From contig NZ_MQUS01000004.1 in NCBI RefSeq assembly GCF_001953885.1, positions 62,001 through 126,000 on the forward strand: a DNA stretch of 64,000 nt. Direction: 5' to 3'. Shown here in pieces: positions 25,378-32,697 of this stretch (within the stretch, counting starts at the first letter, position 1; each line of letters starts with the position of its first letter). Position numbers and translations under genes: made by a program. The notes under the pieces were generated by a model. It was not told where the DNA came from, searched no databases, and was given only the letters and a program-made list of their open reading frames with translations. Origin of the DNA: Streptomyces sp. IMTB 2501 (GTDB lineage: Bacteria > Actinomycetota > Actinomycetes > Streptomycetales > Streptomycetaceae).

Positions 25378-28300
25378 CGGCCGCCTCCGATCTCGATGGT
25401 GAGCCGGCCGTTCTCGGGCCGGGCGGGGTCGTTGTCGCAGGAGGCGACCTCAAGCGCGCCGACCGGGAGGATCCCGGCCGCCAACTCGCCCTGGTCGCTG
25501 CGGAAGAGGCGCCGCAGCCGGGTCACCTTGGCGCTGAGCACACCGGGCACCGCCGCCGCGGCGGCGACCAGGCGACTGACCCGGACCGGCTCACCGAAGG
25601 TCAGCGCGTCCGGGTGGAAGAAGCCGAGCCTGCCGTCGGGCAGGCGGCGGTTGCCCAGCACCCGGCGCAACTCGGCCATCACATGGCCGAGTTGGTGGAC
25701 TGGGTCGACGCAGACCGACAGCGCGAGGTCGATCGGGACCTGGAGCGCGGGTCGCACCACCAGCTCATGACCGATGCGGCGGTAGGGCAGCAGGTTGTGC
25801 TCGACGGCCTGCAGCAGTGCCTCGCCCGGCTCGGGGAAGTCGACGGCTCCGGCGGGTCCTCCCGCCACGGCGGCCCTCGGGCGCTCCACCGCCTCGACGG
25901 CGATGTGCATCTCCTGGCCGCTGCCGGTCCAGCGCAGCTCGGCGGCGGCCCGGCGCACGCCCGGGAGCTGCGCGGCCAGGGCCGCGTAGTCGCCGGGGGT
26001 GATGGCGCGCTTGAGCTCGCGGTGCGGGGCGAGCGGAGCGAGCCGGCGGACCTCGTCGACCGCCTCGGGCTCGGTGCCGCCGACGGCGGGGAGCGGGTTG
26101 CGGACCGCCGTGACCGCCTCGAAGGCGGCTCGGCGGGAGCGTGCGCCGCGGCCGCTCTCGTCGCTGCCGCGGCAGACGACAAGGTGGTTGACCGCCTCGG
26201 CGCCGACGTTGCCCGATGCGCCGTTGCCGACTCGGTAGGCGACCTCCAGTGTGGCGCCGGGCGGGGGCGGGGCGCCGTGCTTGCCGTCGCCGAAGCGGAG
26301 GGCCAGGCGGCCGTCGTCCTCGACCTCGCCGACCACATGGTGGTCGCGCGGGCCGTCGGCGAGCAGATCGCGGCGGGCAGTCCACACTCCGTCACCGGCC
26401 TGGGCGCGGATGGCGGGCAGAGCGGAGCGCGGGTTCTGGCGCAGGCCGTCGGCGGCCGGTCCGGCGAGAACCGGATCGCTCGGGTCCAGTTCGGCGGCGT
26501 AGCGCTCGCCCCAGCTCTGGGCGATCTCCCAGGCGACGTAGCGGTTGAGCACCGTGCCGGCGTGGGCGCGGGCGGTGAGCACTTCCAGGCGGCGGAGCTT
26601 GCCGGCGAGCAGGCGGGTGCGGCGGTCGTAGAGCTCGCGCAGCGCCCGGCCGGGGTGTTCGCCGATGCGCAGGCGCTGGATCGTGCGGGCACCGAAGACC
26701 ACGGTCAGCTCGTCGATCTCGGCCTCGGTGGGCGGCTCGCCCTCCTCGGCGCGGCGCCACAGCTCCTCGATCCGCTCGCGCAGGCGGGTGGGTATGGTCG
26801 CGAGGCGGGTGGCCTGGCCTGCGGCGATGCGAGCGGGGTCGGGGTAGGGGGTGGCCTGGGTGACGGGGGCGTAGCGGAGGACCGGGCGGAAGCGTGGGGC
26901 GATCGCCGGGTAGGTCGCCTGGGCGAGCAGTGTCTCCAGGGCTGTGGCCTGGGCTTCGGCGGTGGAGGGCTGGACGCGTTCCTCGACCGTGGTGCCGGGT
27001 GCGAGGACGACGGATATGCCTGCCCGGGCAACGGCCTCCGCGCCGAGGAGCGGTTCCAGATCACGGATCTGATCCGGCGTCAGTGGCCGTCCGGAGCGGG
27101 TCTGGTCGAGGAGGGCGTGCACCGCCTCGGCGGCGGGGCTGCCCTGCGTGCGCCCGTCGGAGCAGCCGAAGGCGGTGGGGCCGCAGGGCTTGAGCTCGGC
27201 GGCCGCGGGCGGGACCGCGAAGCGCTCGGGGGCGCCACCGCAGAAGGTCAGCGAACGGCCGTGGTCGACGAGGACGACGTTGCCGCGGGCGACGCTGACG
27301 TCCGTGATCAGCGCGCAGTCGAGCCCGCCGCGCGCGGACAGGCACAACGGGAAGGTCAGGGCGTCGTCCTGACCCCATGTGACTTCCAGGGTCGGCTGCT
27401 CGTAGAGCTCGTCCTCGCCGGGCGTGACGGAGGTGAGCCGGACCACCTGACGGTGTGTCGGGTCGGCACCCGCGGGCGTGCCGGTGCGGGGGCCGAGGAC
27501 TTCCTCCAGGACGAGCAGATCGCCGGGCTTGAGCTTCAGCCCGCGCTTCGGGGTGTCGCTGAGCGTCGCCGACGTGGCGCCCTTGGGAAGGACGCACTCC
27601 TCCTCGCCCCAGGTCCAGAAGCGGATCTCGTTGTGCTCGGGGCGAAGGCCGAGGTCGGCGGAGGGGTTCAGCGGCTCGAAGATCTCCAGGCCGACGGGCA
27701 GGTCGGCAAGGGCGTCCAGGTCCTCGTCGGCGATGACGGTGCCGAAGTCGGGACGCTCCTGCGGGCCCAGGCGCGACAGGTCGATGGCGGCGAAGCGGAA
27801 CTCACCCTTGGGCAGGGTGATTTGGCGGTCCGTCCTGAGCGCTACGAACGTGCGGGCGTTGCAGCCGTCATGCATCGCGTAGTCGATCAGGCGGACGTGG
27901 CGGCGGACCGAGACGCGACGGCGGGCCGTGGCGAGGTACGCCTCGGTGGCCACCGCGTCCTGGTGGTAGGAGAGCTGGTCTCCGGTGTAGGCGAGCAGCT
28001 CGACCAGCGCCGTGCCGACGTCCGGCGCATGACGCTCGACCCAGCCGGGGGCGGTCAGGCTCATCCGGTCCAGGATCAGGCGTCGCAGGCTGTCGTAGTC
28101 GCGCGCGGTGTAGTCGATGACGGGGTGGCGGTCGTACCGCGGGGCGCAGTCCTCCTCGTCCTCCCCGCAGTCGTACGGGCTGGGCCCGCCCTGGGTGAAG
28201 GTGAACTCGGCGGCGGCGTAACGGACGTCGAAGCCTCGGCGCGGCTGCGTTCCCGGGCGGCCGAAGGCGTCGGCCTCGACGACGCGGAGGCGGTAGGGCG

Positions 28301-28577
28301 AGGTGTCGCCCGCCTTGTCCAGGGTCACGTACAACCGGTCGTCGAGCTCGGGATCGTCCTCACGGACGATCTCGACCGCCAGTGCGTGGATGTCCCTGAT
28401 GCGACGGCCGCCATCGATACGAATGTGATGATGCGTCAGGTGATTGGGTGCCTTGCCGAGAAAGGTGACCGTGAGCGTACGGCCGTCGTCGCTCGTATCC
28501 ACCTCGTCCACGCCGTGCAGGTGCGCGGCGCGGACGGCGCCGCGGCGCTGGTCGGTTCGGCAGTCTGCGCTGCTCAC
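25374..28577 (-). CDS. CIS baseplate wedge protein, baseplate-J type (Cis11-like)
   Basis: A GTG at 28577 overlapping the gp25 stop begins a 1067-residue baseplate-J family protein. Early beta-domain sequence (GRTLTVTFLGKAPNHLTHHH) is followed by RHPVIDYTARDYDSLRRLIL and the hallmark WVERHAPDVGTALVELLAYT and DQLSYHQDAVATEAYLATA. The J core recurs near residues 820-1030 with GNVGAEAVNHLVV and AITPGDYAALAAQLPGVRRA. It pairs with the next gene product as the two wedge proteins of the baseplate, equivalent to gp6/Afp11-Pvc11. Length is typical for Streptomyces CIS. Confidence 0.9.
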   Translation of the reverse strand: MSSADCRTDQRRGAVRAAHLHGVDEVDTSDDGRTLTVTFLGKAPNHLTHHHIRIDGGRRIRDIHALAVEIVREDDPELDDRLYVTLDKAGDTSPYRLRVVEADAFGRPGTQPRRGFDVRYAAAEFTFTQGGPSPYDCGEDEEDCAPRYDRHPVIDYTARDYDSLRRLILDRMSLTAPGWVERHAPDVGTALVELLAYTGDQLSYHQDAVATEAYLATARRRVSVRRHVRLIDYAMHDGCNARTFVALRTDRQITLPKGEFRFAAIDLSRLGPQERPDFGTVIADEDLDALADLPVGLEIFEPLNPSADLGLRPEHNEIRFWTWGEEECVLPKGATSATLSDTPKRGLKLKPGDLLVLEEVLGPRTGTPAGADPTHRQVVRLTSVTPGEDELYEQPTLEVTWGQDDALTFPLCLSARGGLDCALITDVSVARGNVVLVDHGRSLTFCGGAPERFAVPPAAAELKPCGPTAFGCSDGRTQGSPAAEAVHALLDQTRSGRPLTPDQIRDLEPLLGAEAVARAGISVVLAPGTTVEERVQPSTAEAQATALETLLAQATYPAIAPRFRPVLRYAPVTQATPYPDPARIAAGQATRLATIPTRLRERIEELWRRAEEGEPPTEAEIDELTVVFGARTIQRLRIGEHPGRALRELYDRRTRLLAGKLRRLEVLTARAHAGTVLNRYVAWEIAQSWGERYAAELDPSDPVLAGPAADGLRQNPRSALPAIRAQAGDGVWTARRDLLADGPRDHHVVGEVEDDGRLALRFGDGKHGAPPPPGATLEVAYRVGNGASGNVGAEAVNHLVVCRGSDESGRGARSRRAAFEAVTAVRNPLPAVGGTEPEAVDEVRRLAPLAPHRELKRAITPGDYAALAAQLPGVRRAAAELRWTGSGQEMHIAVEAVERPRAAVAGGPAGAVDFPEPGEALLQAVEHNLLPYRRIGHELVVRPALQVPIDLALSVCVDPVHQLGHVMAELRRVLGNRRLPDGRLGFFHPDALTFGEPVRVSRLVAAAAAVPGVLSAKVTRLRRLFRSDQGELAAGILPVGALEVASCDNDPARPENGRLTIEIGGGR

Positions 28578-29047
28578 GCTGTTCCCCCGCTCCCCTCGAA
28601 CACATCGGTCCGGCGCGTCCCGGTGCGCCGGACGGTATAGGCCAGGTGCACCCGCACCACGTTCTCCTCGCTGACCACGTCGAGCGCGTCGACCTCGATC
28701 ACATCACCGAGCCAGCGCTGCAGAGCGGCCTGCACGGAAAGCTGGAGCGCGGAGGCCAGCTCCGGGCTGTTGGGCGCGAAGACGAGGTCGAGCAGCCCGC
28801 AGCCGAAGTCGGGGCGCATCACCCGCTCCCCCGGACTGGTGAAGAGCAGTTGCTCGATCATGTCCCGGACGTGACCGTCGTAGTCGGTGTGCGCGGTGCG
28901 GCCGCGGTTGTCGACACGGAAGGGGAAGGCGATGTCCGTGCGCGGCGGGTACGGCTGTGGCGCGGGCAGCTGGATGACACGCTCGGCGGGGGCTACGGCC
29001 GCGGCGGCTGCGCCCGCTGCCGCGGTGCGGCGGGTGCGCGGGCTCAT
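28574..29047 (-). CDS. gp25/GPW-family CIS baseplate protein (Cis9)
   Basis: The 157-residue protein has the gp25-like lysozyme-related fold signature: TDIAFPFRVDNRGRTA, then MIEQLLFTSPGERVMRPDFG and GCGLLDLVFAPNSPEL. In contractile tails gp25 links the wedge to the first sheath ring. ATG 29047 is chosen because it forms an ATGA overlap with the PAAR stop; sequence further upstream is in another gene. About 45 N-terminal residues are alanine/arginine-rich and absent from most family members. Its position between tip and wedge genes is conserved among injection systems. Confidence 0.9.
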   Translation of the reverse strand: MSPRTRRTAAAGAAAAAVAPAERVIQLPAPQPYPPRTDIAFPFRVDNRGRTAHTDYDGHVRDMIEQLLFTSPGERVMRPDFGCGLLDLVFAPNSPELASALQLSVQAALQRWLGDVIEVDALDVVSEENVVRVHLAYTVRRTGTRRTDVFEGSGGTA

Positions 29048-29376
29048 CGTCCCACCACCCGCTGCTGCACGACGGTGACGTTCGGTGGGCCCTGGGTCGC
29101 GCCATCGGCGGTGTGGGAGAGCCCTGTTGAGTCCTGCAGCAGAGCGGGCGAACCGCTGATGCGGATGCGTGCGGACGGCCCCGTCCAGCGGATCGTCGTG
29201 CAGGGGTGGGGATTTCCGCCGGCGGTGAAGGTGCAGCCGGTCACCGTGTAGACGTCGGCCTCGGTGGCGGCCGGGCTGCCGTCGACGAGCACCCGGGACT
29301 GGGCGGGCAGGACGTTCGCCTGACCGCCGTGCGGGCACATCACCGTGGCACTGATGGTGACAAGATTTCCGGACAC
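29044..29376 (-). CDS. PAAR-like spike tip protein (Cis10)
   Basis: This 110-residue protein starts at GTG 29376 with GAAGG upstream. Like PAAR-repeat and DUF4280-type tips, it is rich in short strands and has potential metal ligands: C14 and H16 in MCPHGG, C48 in GCTF, H57 and C59 in NPHPCTT. PAAR proteins cap the spike with a sharp metal-stabilised cone that pierces the target envelope and can carry effectors. It follows the spike gene directly. No effector extension is present. Confidence 0.82.
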   Translation of the reverse strand: MSGNLVTISATVMCPHGGQANVLPAQSRVLVDGSPAATEADVYTVTGCTFTAGGNPHPCTTIRWTGPSARIRISGSPALLQDSTGLSHTADGATQGPPNVTVVQQRVVGR

Positions 29377-29403
29377 GTGAACTTGGCCTTCCCCCGTCGG
29401 AAT

Positions 29404-29916
29404 TCAGGTGACGCTGAGCGCGTCGTTGTTGATGGTCACGGTCGGCCCCACAAGGGAGATCACCGCGCCCTGGCCGTTACTGATGTGCACCCCTGTGTCG
29501 TCGATGACGATCGAAGCGCCCGAGGGGTGCTTGAGGGTGATGCCTTTGCCGCCGGGCTCGTCGGAGAGGACGATCTGGCGCCGGCCGGGCGTCTGGAGTA
29601 CGACGTTCGGGTTGTTGGTGGCGGTTACCGCGTCCTCGGGCACCTCGTGCGCGGCTCCGTACCAACAGCCCGTCCAGATCGGGTAGCTGGGGTCACCCTG
29701 CTCGAACTCCACCCACACGCCCGAGTCCGCCGGCGGCAGATGGAACTGCCCCATCCCGGGGCCGGCCAGCGGGAAGCACGGCATGGCCCAGGTCGAGGTC
29801 ACGTCACCGAGCACGTCCGGGACCTGGACCTGCAGTCGGCCCACCCCCATGGGGTCGGCGTTGCTCACCACGGTGCCCCGGTACTTGCCGAGGTAGCGGG
29901 TGGGTTCAGCAGCCAT
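29404..29916 (-). CDS. gp5/gpV-type spike protein with OB fold (split Cis8, C-terminal half)
   Basis: Residues 1-90 of this 170-residue protein form the OB-fold of phage spike proteins: GKYRGTVVSNADPMGVGRLQ, then DSGVWVEFEQGDPSYPIWTG. Residues 95-170 are repetitive beta strands (RRQIVLSDEPGGKGITLKHP, SIVIDDTGVHISNGQGAVIS) that would trimerise into the spike needle. AGGAGAC precedes ATG 29916. In VgrG and many eCIS the hub and spike are one polypeptide; here the gp27-like half is a separate upstream gene ten bases away. The two together equal Pvc8/VgrG. Confidence 0.88.
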   Translation of the reverse strand: MAAEPTRYLGKYRGTVVSNADPMGVGRLQVQVPDVLGDVTSTWAMPCFPLAGPGMGQFHLPPADSGVWVEFEQGDPSYPIWTGCWYGAAHEVPEDAVTATNNPNVVLQTPGRRQIVLSDEPGGKGITLKHPSGASIVIDDTGVHISNGQGAVISLVGPTVTINNDALSVT

Positions 29917-29926
29917 TCTCTGTCTC

Positions 29927-31072
29927 CTAGGGGACGACCGTCGGCTCGAGCGCGATCAGCCCCTCGCGAGCAAGGGTGAAGTTCTGCGTGTACGAGCCCC
30001 GTTGGAGGTTGTGGGTCACGGACTTGACGTAGTAGCGGCCGTCGTAGGTGATCCCGGCGCCGCGGACGCCGACCAGCTCACGGGCGCGGAGCAGATATCC
30101 GTACCGGACGACGTCCAACTGACCGGAGCCGGTGACGGCGTCGGCGGACTCCGCGGCCTTGGCGAGGGCCTCGGCGATGCCTTGTCCGCTGTCTTTCTTC
30201 GCGGTGTCCCCGATGACCGTCTTCTTCAGCGCGGGCGCCGGGCGCTGCGCCAACTGCGGCCGCAGGATGCTCACCTCTGGAACGGGCAGGATGGACGAGA
30301 CGCGGGTGGCCGGCAGCTGGATGCGCGCCTCCGGCTGCTCCCGCGCGGTGCCGTCGAAGGCGAAGGTCAGCTGGTCGACGGTGGACAGGCCGTCCATGTT
30401 GACGTTCAGCGCGTGCTGCGGCTCGCCGAGGCGGACCTCGGGACCCCAGTAGGCGCGGCTCTGGCCGGGGACGGGCCCCGGGTCGAGGTAGAAGGCGTAA
30501 CCGTTCGCCTGCGCCAGCTGGTTGATGTAGGCGAGGTCCGTCCCCTTCTGGAAATCCACACGCTGGGTCGGCATCGGCGTCTGCGGAATCAGTTCCGGTA
30601 TGACCAGCGGCCTGATTCCGTACTGCGCGTACTGGGCGATGATCGCCTGCACGCGCGCGGCCGGGGACATCGCGGGGTACGGGACGGCGGCGCGCTCGTC
30701 CAGGTCCATCAGGACGGTCAGGTCCTCCCCGGTGACGGTGAGCGTGGACTGGCCGGGCTTGTTGCTGATCCCGACCTCCTGACGGATGATCACGCCGTCC
30801 ATCAGCACGGTGGGGGTGCCCTGCACGGTGACCGTGATGATCACACGCGTCTTGGGGTCGAAGTACCCGCCGGGCAGCAGGCTGTTGCTGATCAGGCTGC
30901 CCTTTGCCAGATCGAACGCCAGCTGGAAGCCACTGCGCTGCCCCGACGCCACCGTCACCTGCACGGAGAGGAGCGAATCCGCGACCTCCTGCGCGACGGG
31001 CACGGCGAGCTGCGGGCCCATCATCAGCGTGAGATGGATCGGCCCGGTCGTGATCGGCCCGTTTTCAGCCAT
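29927..31072 (-). CDS. gp27-like hub protein (late control gene D type; split Cis8, N-terminal half)
   Basis: The 381-residue protein matches the hub half of VgrG/gpD: SLLSVQVTVASGQRSGFQLA at the N-terminus, then QSTLTVTGEDLTVLMDLDER and AARVQAIIAQYAQYGIRPLV, and the second hub barrel with RVDFQKGTDLAYINQLAQAN. The C-terminal third ends in DGRYYVKSVTHNLQRGSYTQ, a strongly conserved hub ending. ATG 31072 overlaps the LysM gene stop by eight bases. Trimers would connect the hexameric tube to the trimeric spike encoded next. Confidence 0.88.
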   Translation of the reverse strand: MAENGPITTGPIHLTLMMGPQLAVPVAQEVADSLLSVQVTVASGQRSGFQLAFDLAKGSLISNSLLPGGYFDPKTRVIITVTVQGTPTVLMDGVIIRQEVGISNKPGQSTLTVTGEDLTVLMDLDERAAVPYPAMSPAARVQAIIAQYAQYGIRPLVIPELIPQTPMPTQRVDFQKGTDLAYINQLAQANGYAFYLDPGPVPGQSRAYWGPEVRLGEPQHALNVNMDGLSTVDQLTFAFDGTAREQPEARIQLPATRVSSILPVPEVSILRPQLAQRPAPALKKTVIGDTAKKDSGQGIAEALAKAAESADAVTGSGQLDVVRYGYLLRARELVGVRGAGITYDGRYYVKSVTHNLQRGSYTQNFTLAREGLIALEPTVVP

Positions 31073-31430
31073 TCGCCCCTCCGGGCACGCCGCTGGGGAG
31101 GGTGATGCGGATCTGCCTGCCCGGCTCGCCGGTCAGCTCCCGTGGGTCCAGAACGGGGTTGGCGTCCGCGATCTGCCACCACTGCTCGGCGTTGCCCAGG
31201 TAGCGGGCGGCGAGGAGGTCGGGGCGGTCGCCGGTGCTGACGGTGTGGGTGGTCAGGTCCGCCATGCCGTCCGGGTTGGGGAGGAGGCGGCGGCGCAGAT
31301 AGGTGATTTCGTGACCGTCCGCTTCCGTGAAACGGGCGGTGCCCAGCCCGTAGTAGCGGCTCGATCGCGGGTAGGCGGTGGTCGCCTGTGTGAGCGCGAC
31401 CGCGTCCAGCGGGTTCTCCAGTGACGCCAT
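31065..31430 (-). CDS. LysM-like CIS baseplate adaptor (Cis7 C-terminal equivalent)
   Basis: This 121-residue protein carries a LysM-type module at residues 60-115: THTVSTGDRPDLLAARYLGN, AEQWWQIADANPVLDPREL and a final RQIRITLPSGV. In contractile systems, including T4 gp53 and the end of Afp7/Pvc7, a LysM-like fold clamps adjacent wedges or the hub collar. It lies six bases after the tube-initiator gene, suggesting that one ancestral Pvc7-like protein is encoded here as two. It is more likely structural than peptidoglycan-binding. Confidence 0.82.
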   Translation of the reverse strand: MASLENPLDAVALTQATTAYPRSSRYYGLGTARFTEADGHEITYLRRRLLPNPDGMADLTTHTVSTGDRPDLLAARYLGNAEQWWQIADANPVLDPRELTGEPGRQIRITLPSGVPGGANG

Positions 31431-31436
31431 GGTTGA

Positions 31437-32096
31437 TCAGACCCCTCCCAGTCCGCTTCCGCTGAGCCCCAGCGCGCTGAGCCGCCCGGTCGCGGCGGGA
31501 CCCGCCAGCCGCTCCTTCTGCGCCAGGTACGCGAGGTAGAGCTCGTACCCCCGGTTGGTCACCGGCAGATCACTGACCGTCAGAACCCTCAGGGTGATGA
31601 CCACTTGAGCCCGGATCGGATTGAGGTCGACGTCGAACGCCTCCTCGGTGATCGAGAACTCCGTGAGTCTGACCGGTACGACGCGCTTGTTGCCCCATGT
31701 GAACAGGGTGAGGGGTGCCTCGACGGGAGTGATCTCCAGCGTCCCGGCGGCCGCCAACGCCTCCAACTGCCGCAGGCTGGCGCTCGACGGGCTCACCAGC
31801 ATCTCCAGCACGGCGAGCTGAGGATGGATCCCGTTCGGCGCCGCGACATCCAACTGATCGGTCGCGTCGATCTCCGCGGTCAACTTCCACGTCTCGACCG
31901 CCGGCCCCTTGAGCCGCAGCGCCTCCGTCCGATCCCCGGACGAGTTGTCAGCACCGGCGGCCTGCGGCGCGATACTGCGCTCGAGACTGTCCGGGTTGAA
32001 CTGGAGAACGATGATCTCCTTGGGGGTTCCGCGTTGGGGGTCGATGATGACCAAGCCCGAGCGGATGGGCTTGGGTATGTCGGCATAGCCAGCCAT
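31437..32096 (-). CDS. CIS tube-initiator / tube-baseplate adaptor protein (Cis7-like)
   Basis: The 219-residue protein shows the N-terminal signature of CIS tube-initiation proteins: EIIVLQFNPDSLERSIAPQA, then AVETWKLTAEIDATDQLDV and TWGNKRVVPVRLTEFSITEE. Such proteins sit between hub and first tube ring. Its ATG at 32096 follows the preceding stop without any spacing. The C-terminal 40 residues are flexible and the LysM part found in some homologues is supplied by the next gene. Confidence 0.85.
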   Translation of the reverse strand: MAGYADIPKPIRSGLVIIDPQRGTPKEIIVLQFNPDSLERSIAPQAAGADNSSGDRTEALRLKGPAVETWKLTAEIDATDQLDVAAPNGIHPQLAVLEMLVSPSSASLRQLEALAAAGTLEITPVEAPLTLFTWGNKRVVPVRLTEFSITEEAFDVDLNPIRAQVVITLRVLTVSDLPVTNRGYELYLAYLAQKERLAGPAATGRLSALGLSGSGLGGV

Positions 32097-32696
32097 CTAC
32101 CCCTCCCGCCCTTCTGCATAGTAATGAAGGATAACCCGCGCATCCCGACGCAAATCATCCACGTCATCCGATTCCGCCATCTCCGCGATCAGGTCACGAA
32201 ACTCGCTCCATCGCGAATATGCAGTAGCCCAAAGCCCTGCGTAGCGGACGCGCGAATCCGGGTGACCGAATGCCGCCTTGATGCGCTTGAAGAACCGCCT
32301 GTCGAAATCATGCGGAGACCCGACACCCGCCCTGAGGAGCGCCTGGGTCAAGTCGCCGACACCTGAAACTCGGTCCACAGCGGAGAGAAGCTCCCGAAGG
32401 GTCCATGGCTCAAGGTTCTTCTCAATCGAACGCTCGATCTCGCGAACCCCCTCCGCAGGGCTGCCACCGACCGCCAGGAAGGAGGTCCTGGACCTGCTGT
32501 CAACGGCATACTCAAGGATCAGCCCCTCCACCACGCGCCAGGTCACATGGCGCACAATGCCAAGCTCGACATCCGGCGAGGAGTCCTTGACGACCTCAAG
32601 ATCCAGCCCTGCGGCGAGTTGCATTACACGCTCTTCCGTGGCCCAATCTTTGAGAATCATGCGCCGAGTCCTGTAGTTTCCGGAATCCCTCGCCAT
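32097..32696 (-). CDS. Small helical protein, candidate immunity or partner of the DUF4157 protein
   Basis: This 199-residue protein begins two bases after the stop codon of the 2280-residue DUF4157 protein (TGATATG; GGGAAGG upstream of ATG 32696; an ATG 18 bases earlier is also possible). It is largely alpha-helical, with pieces resembling HEAT-like or adaptor helices (RFFKRIKAAFGHPDSRVRYA, then LWATAYSRWSEFRDLIAEMA). It has no signal peptide or membrane segment. GC content is clearly lower here than in flanking structural genes (about 52-63 percent in sampled 60-base lines). A small, low-GC, helical gene placed straight after a variable C-terminal domain is the classic immunity-gene position, although it interrupts a structural operon. 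I do not recognise the family; a chaperone role is the main alternative. Confidence 0.6.
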   Translation of the reverse strand: MARDSGNYRTRRMILKDWATEERVMQLAAGLDLEVVKDSSPDVELGIVRHVTWRVVEGLILEYAVDSRSRTSFLAVGGSPAEGVREIERSIEKNLEPWTLRELLSAVDRVSGVGDLTQALLRAGVGSPHDFDRRFFKRIKAAFGHPDSRVRYAGLWATAYSRWSEFRDLIAEMAESDDVDDLRRDARVILHYYAEGREG

Positions 32697-32697
32697 A

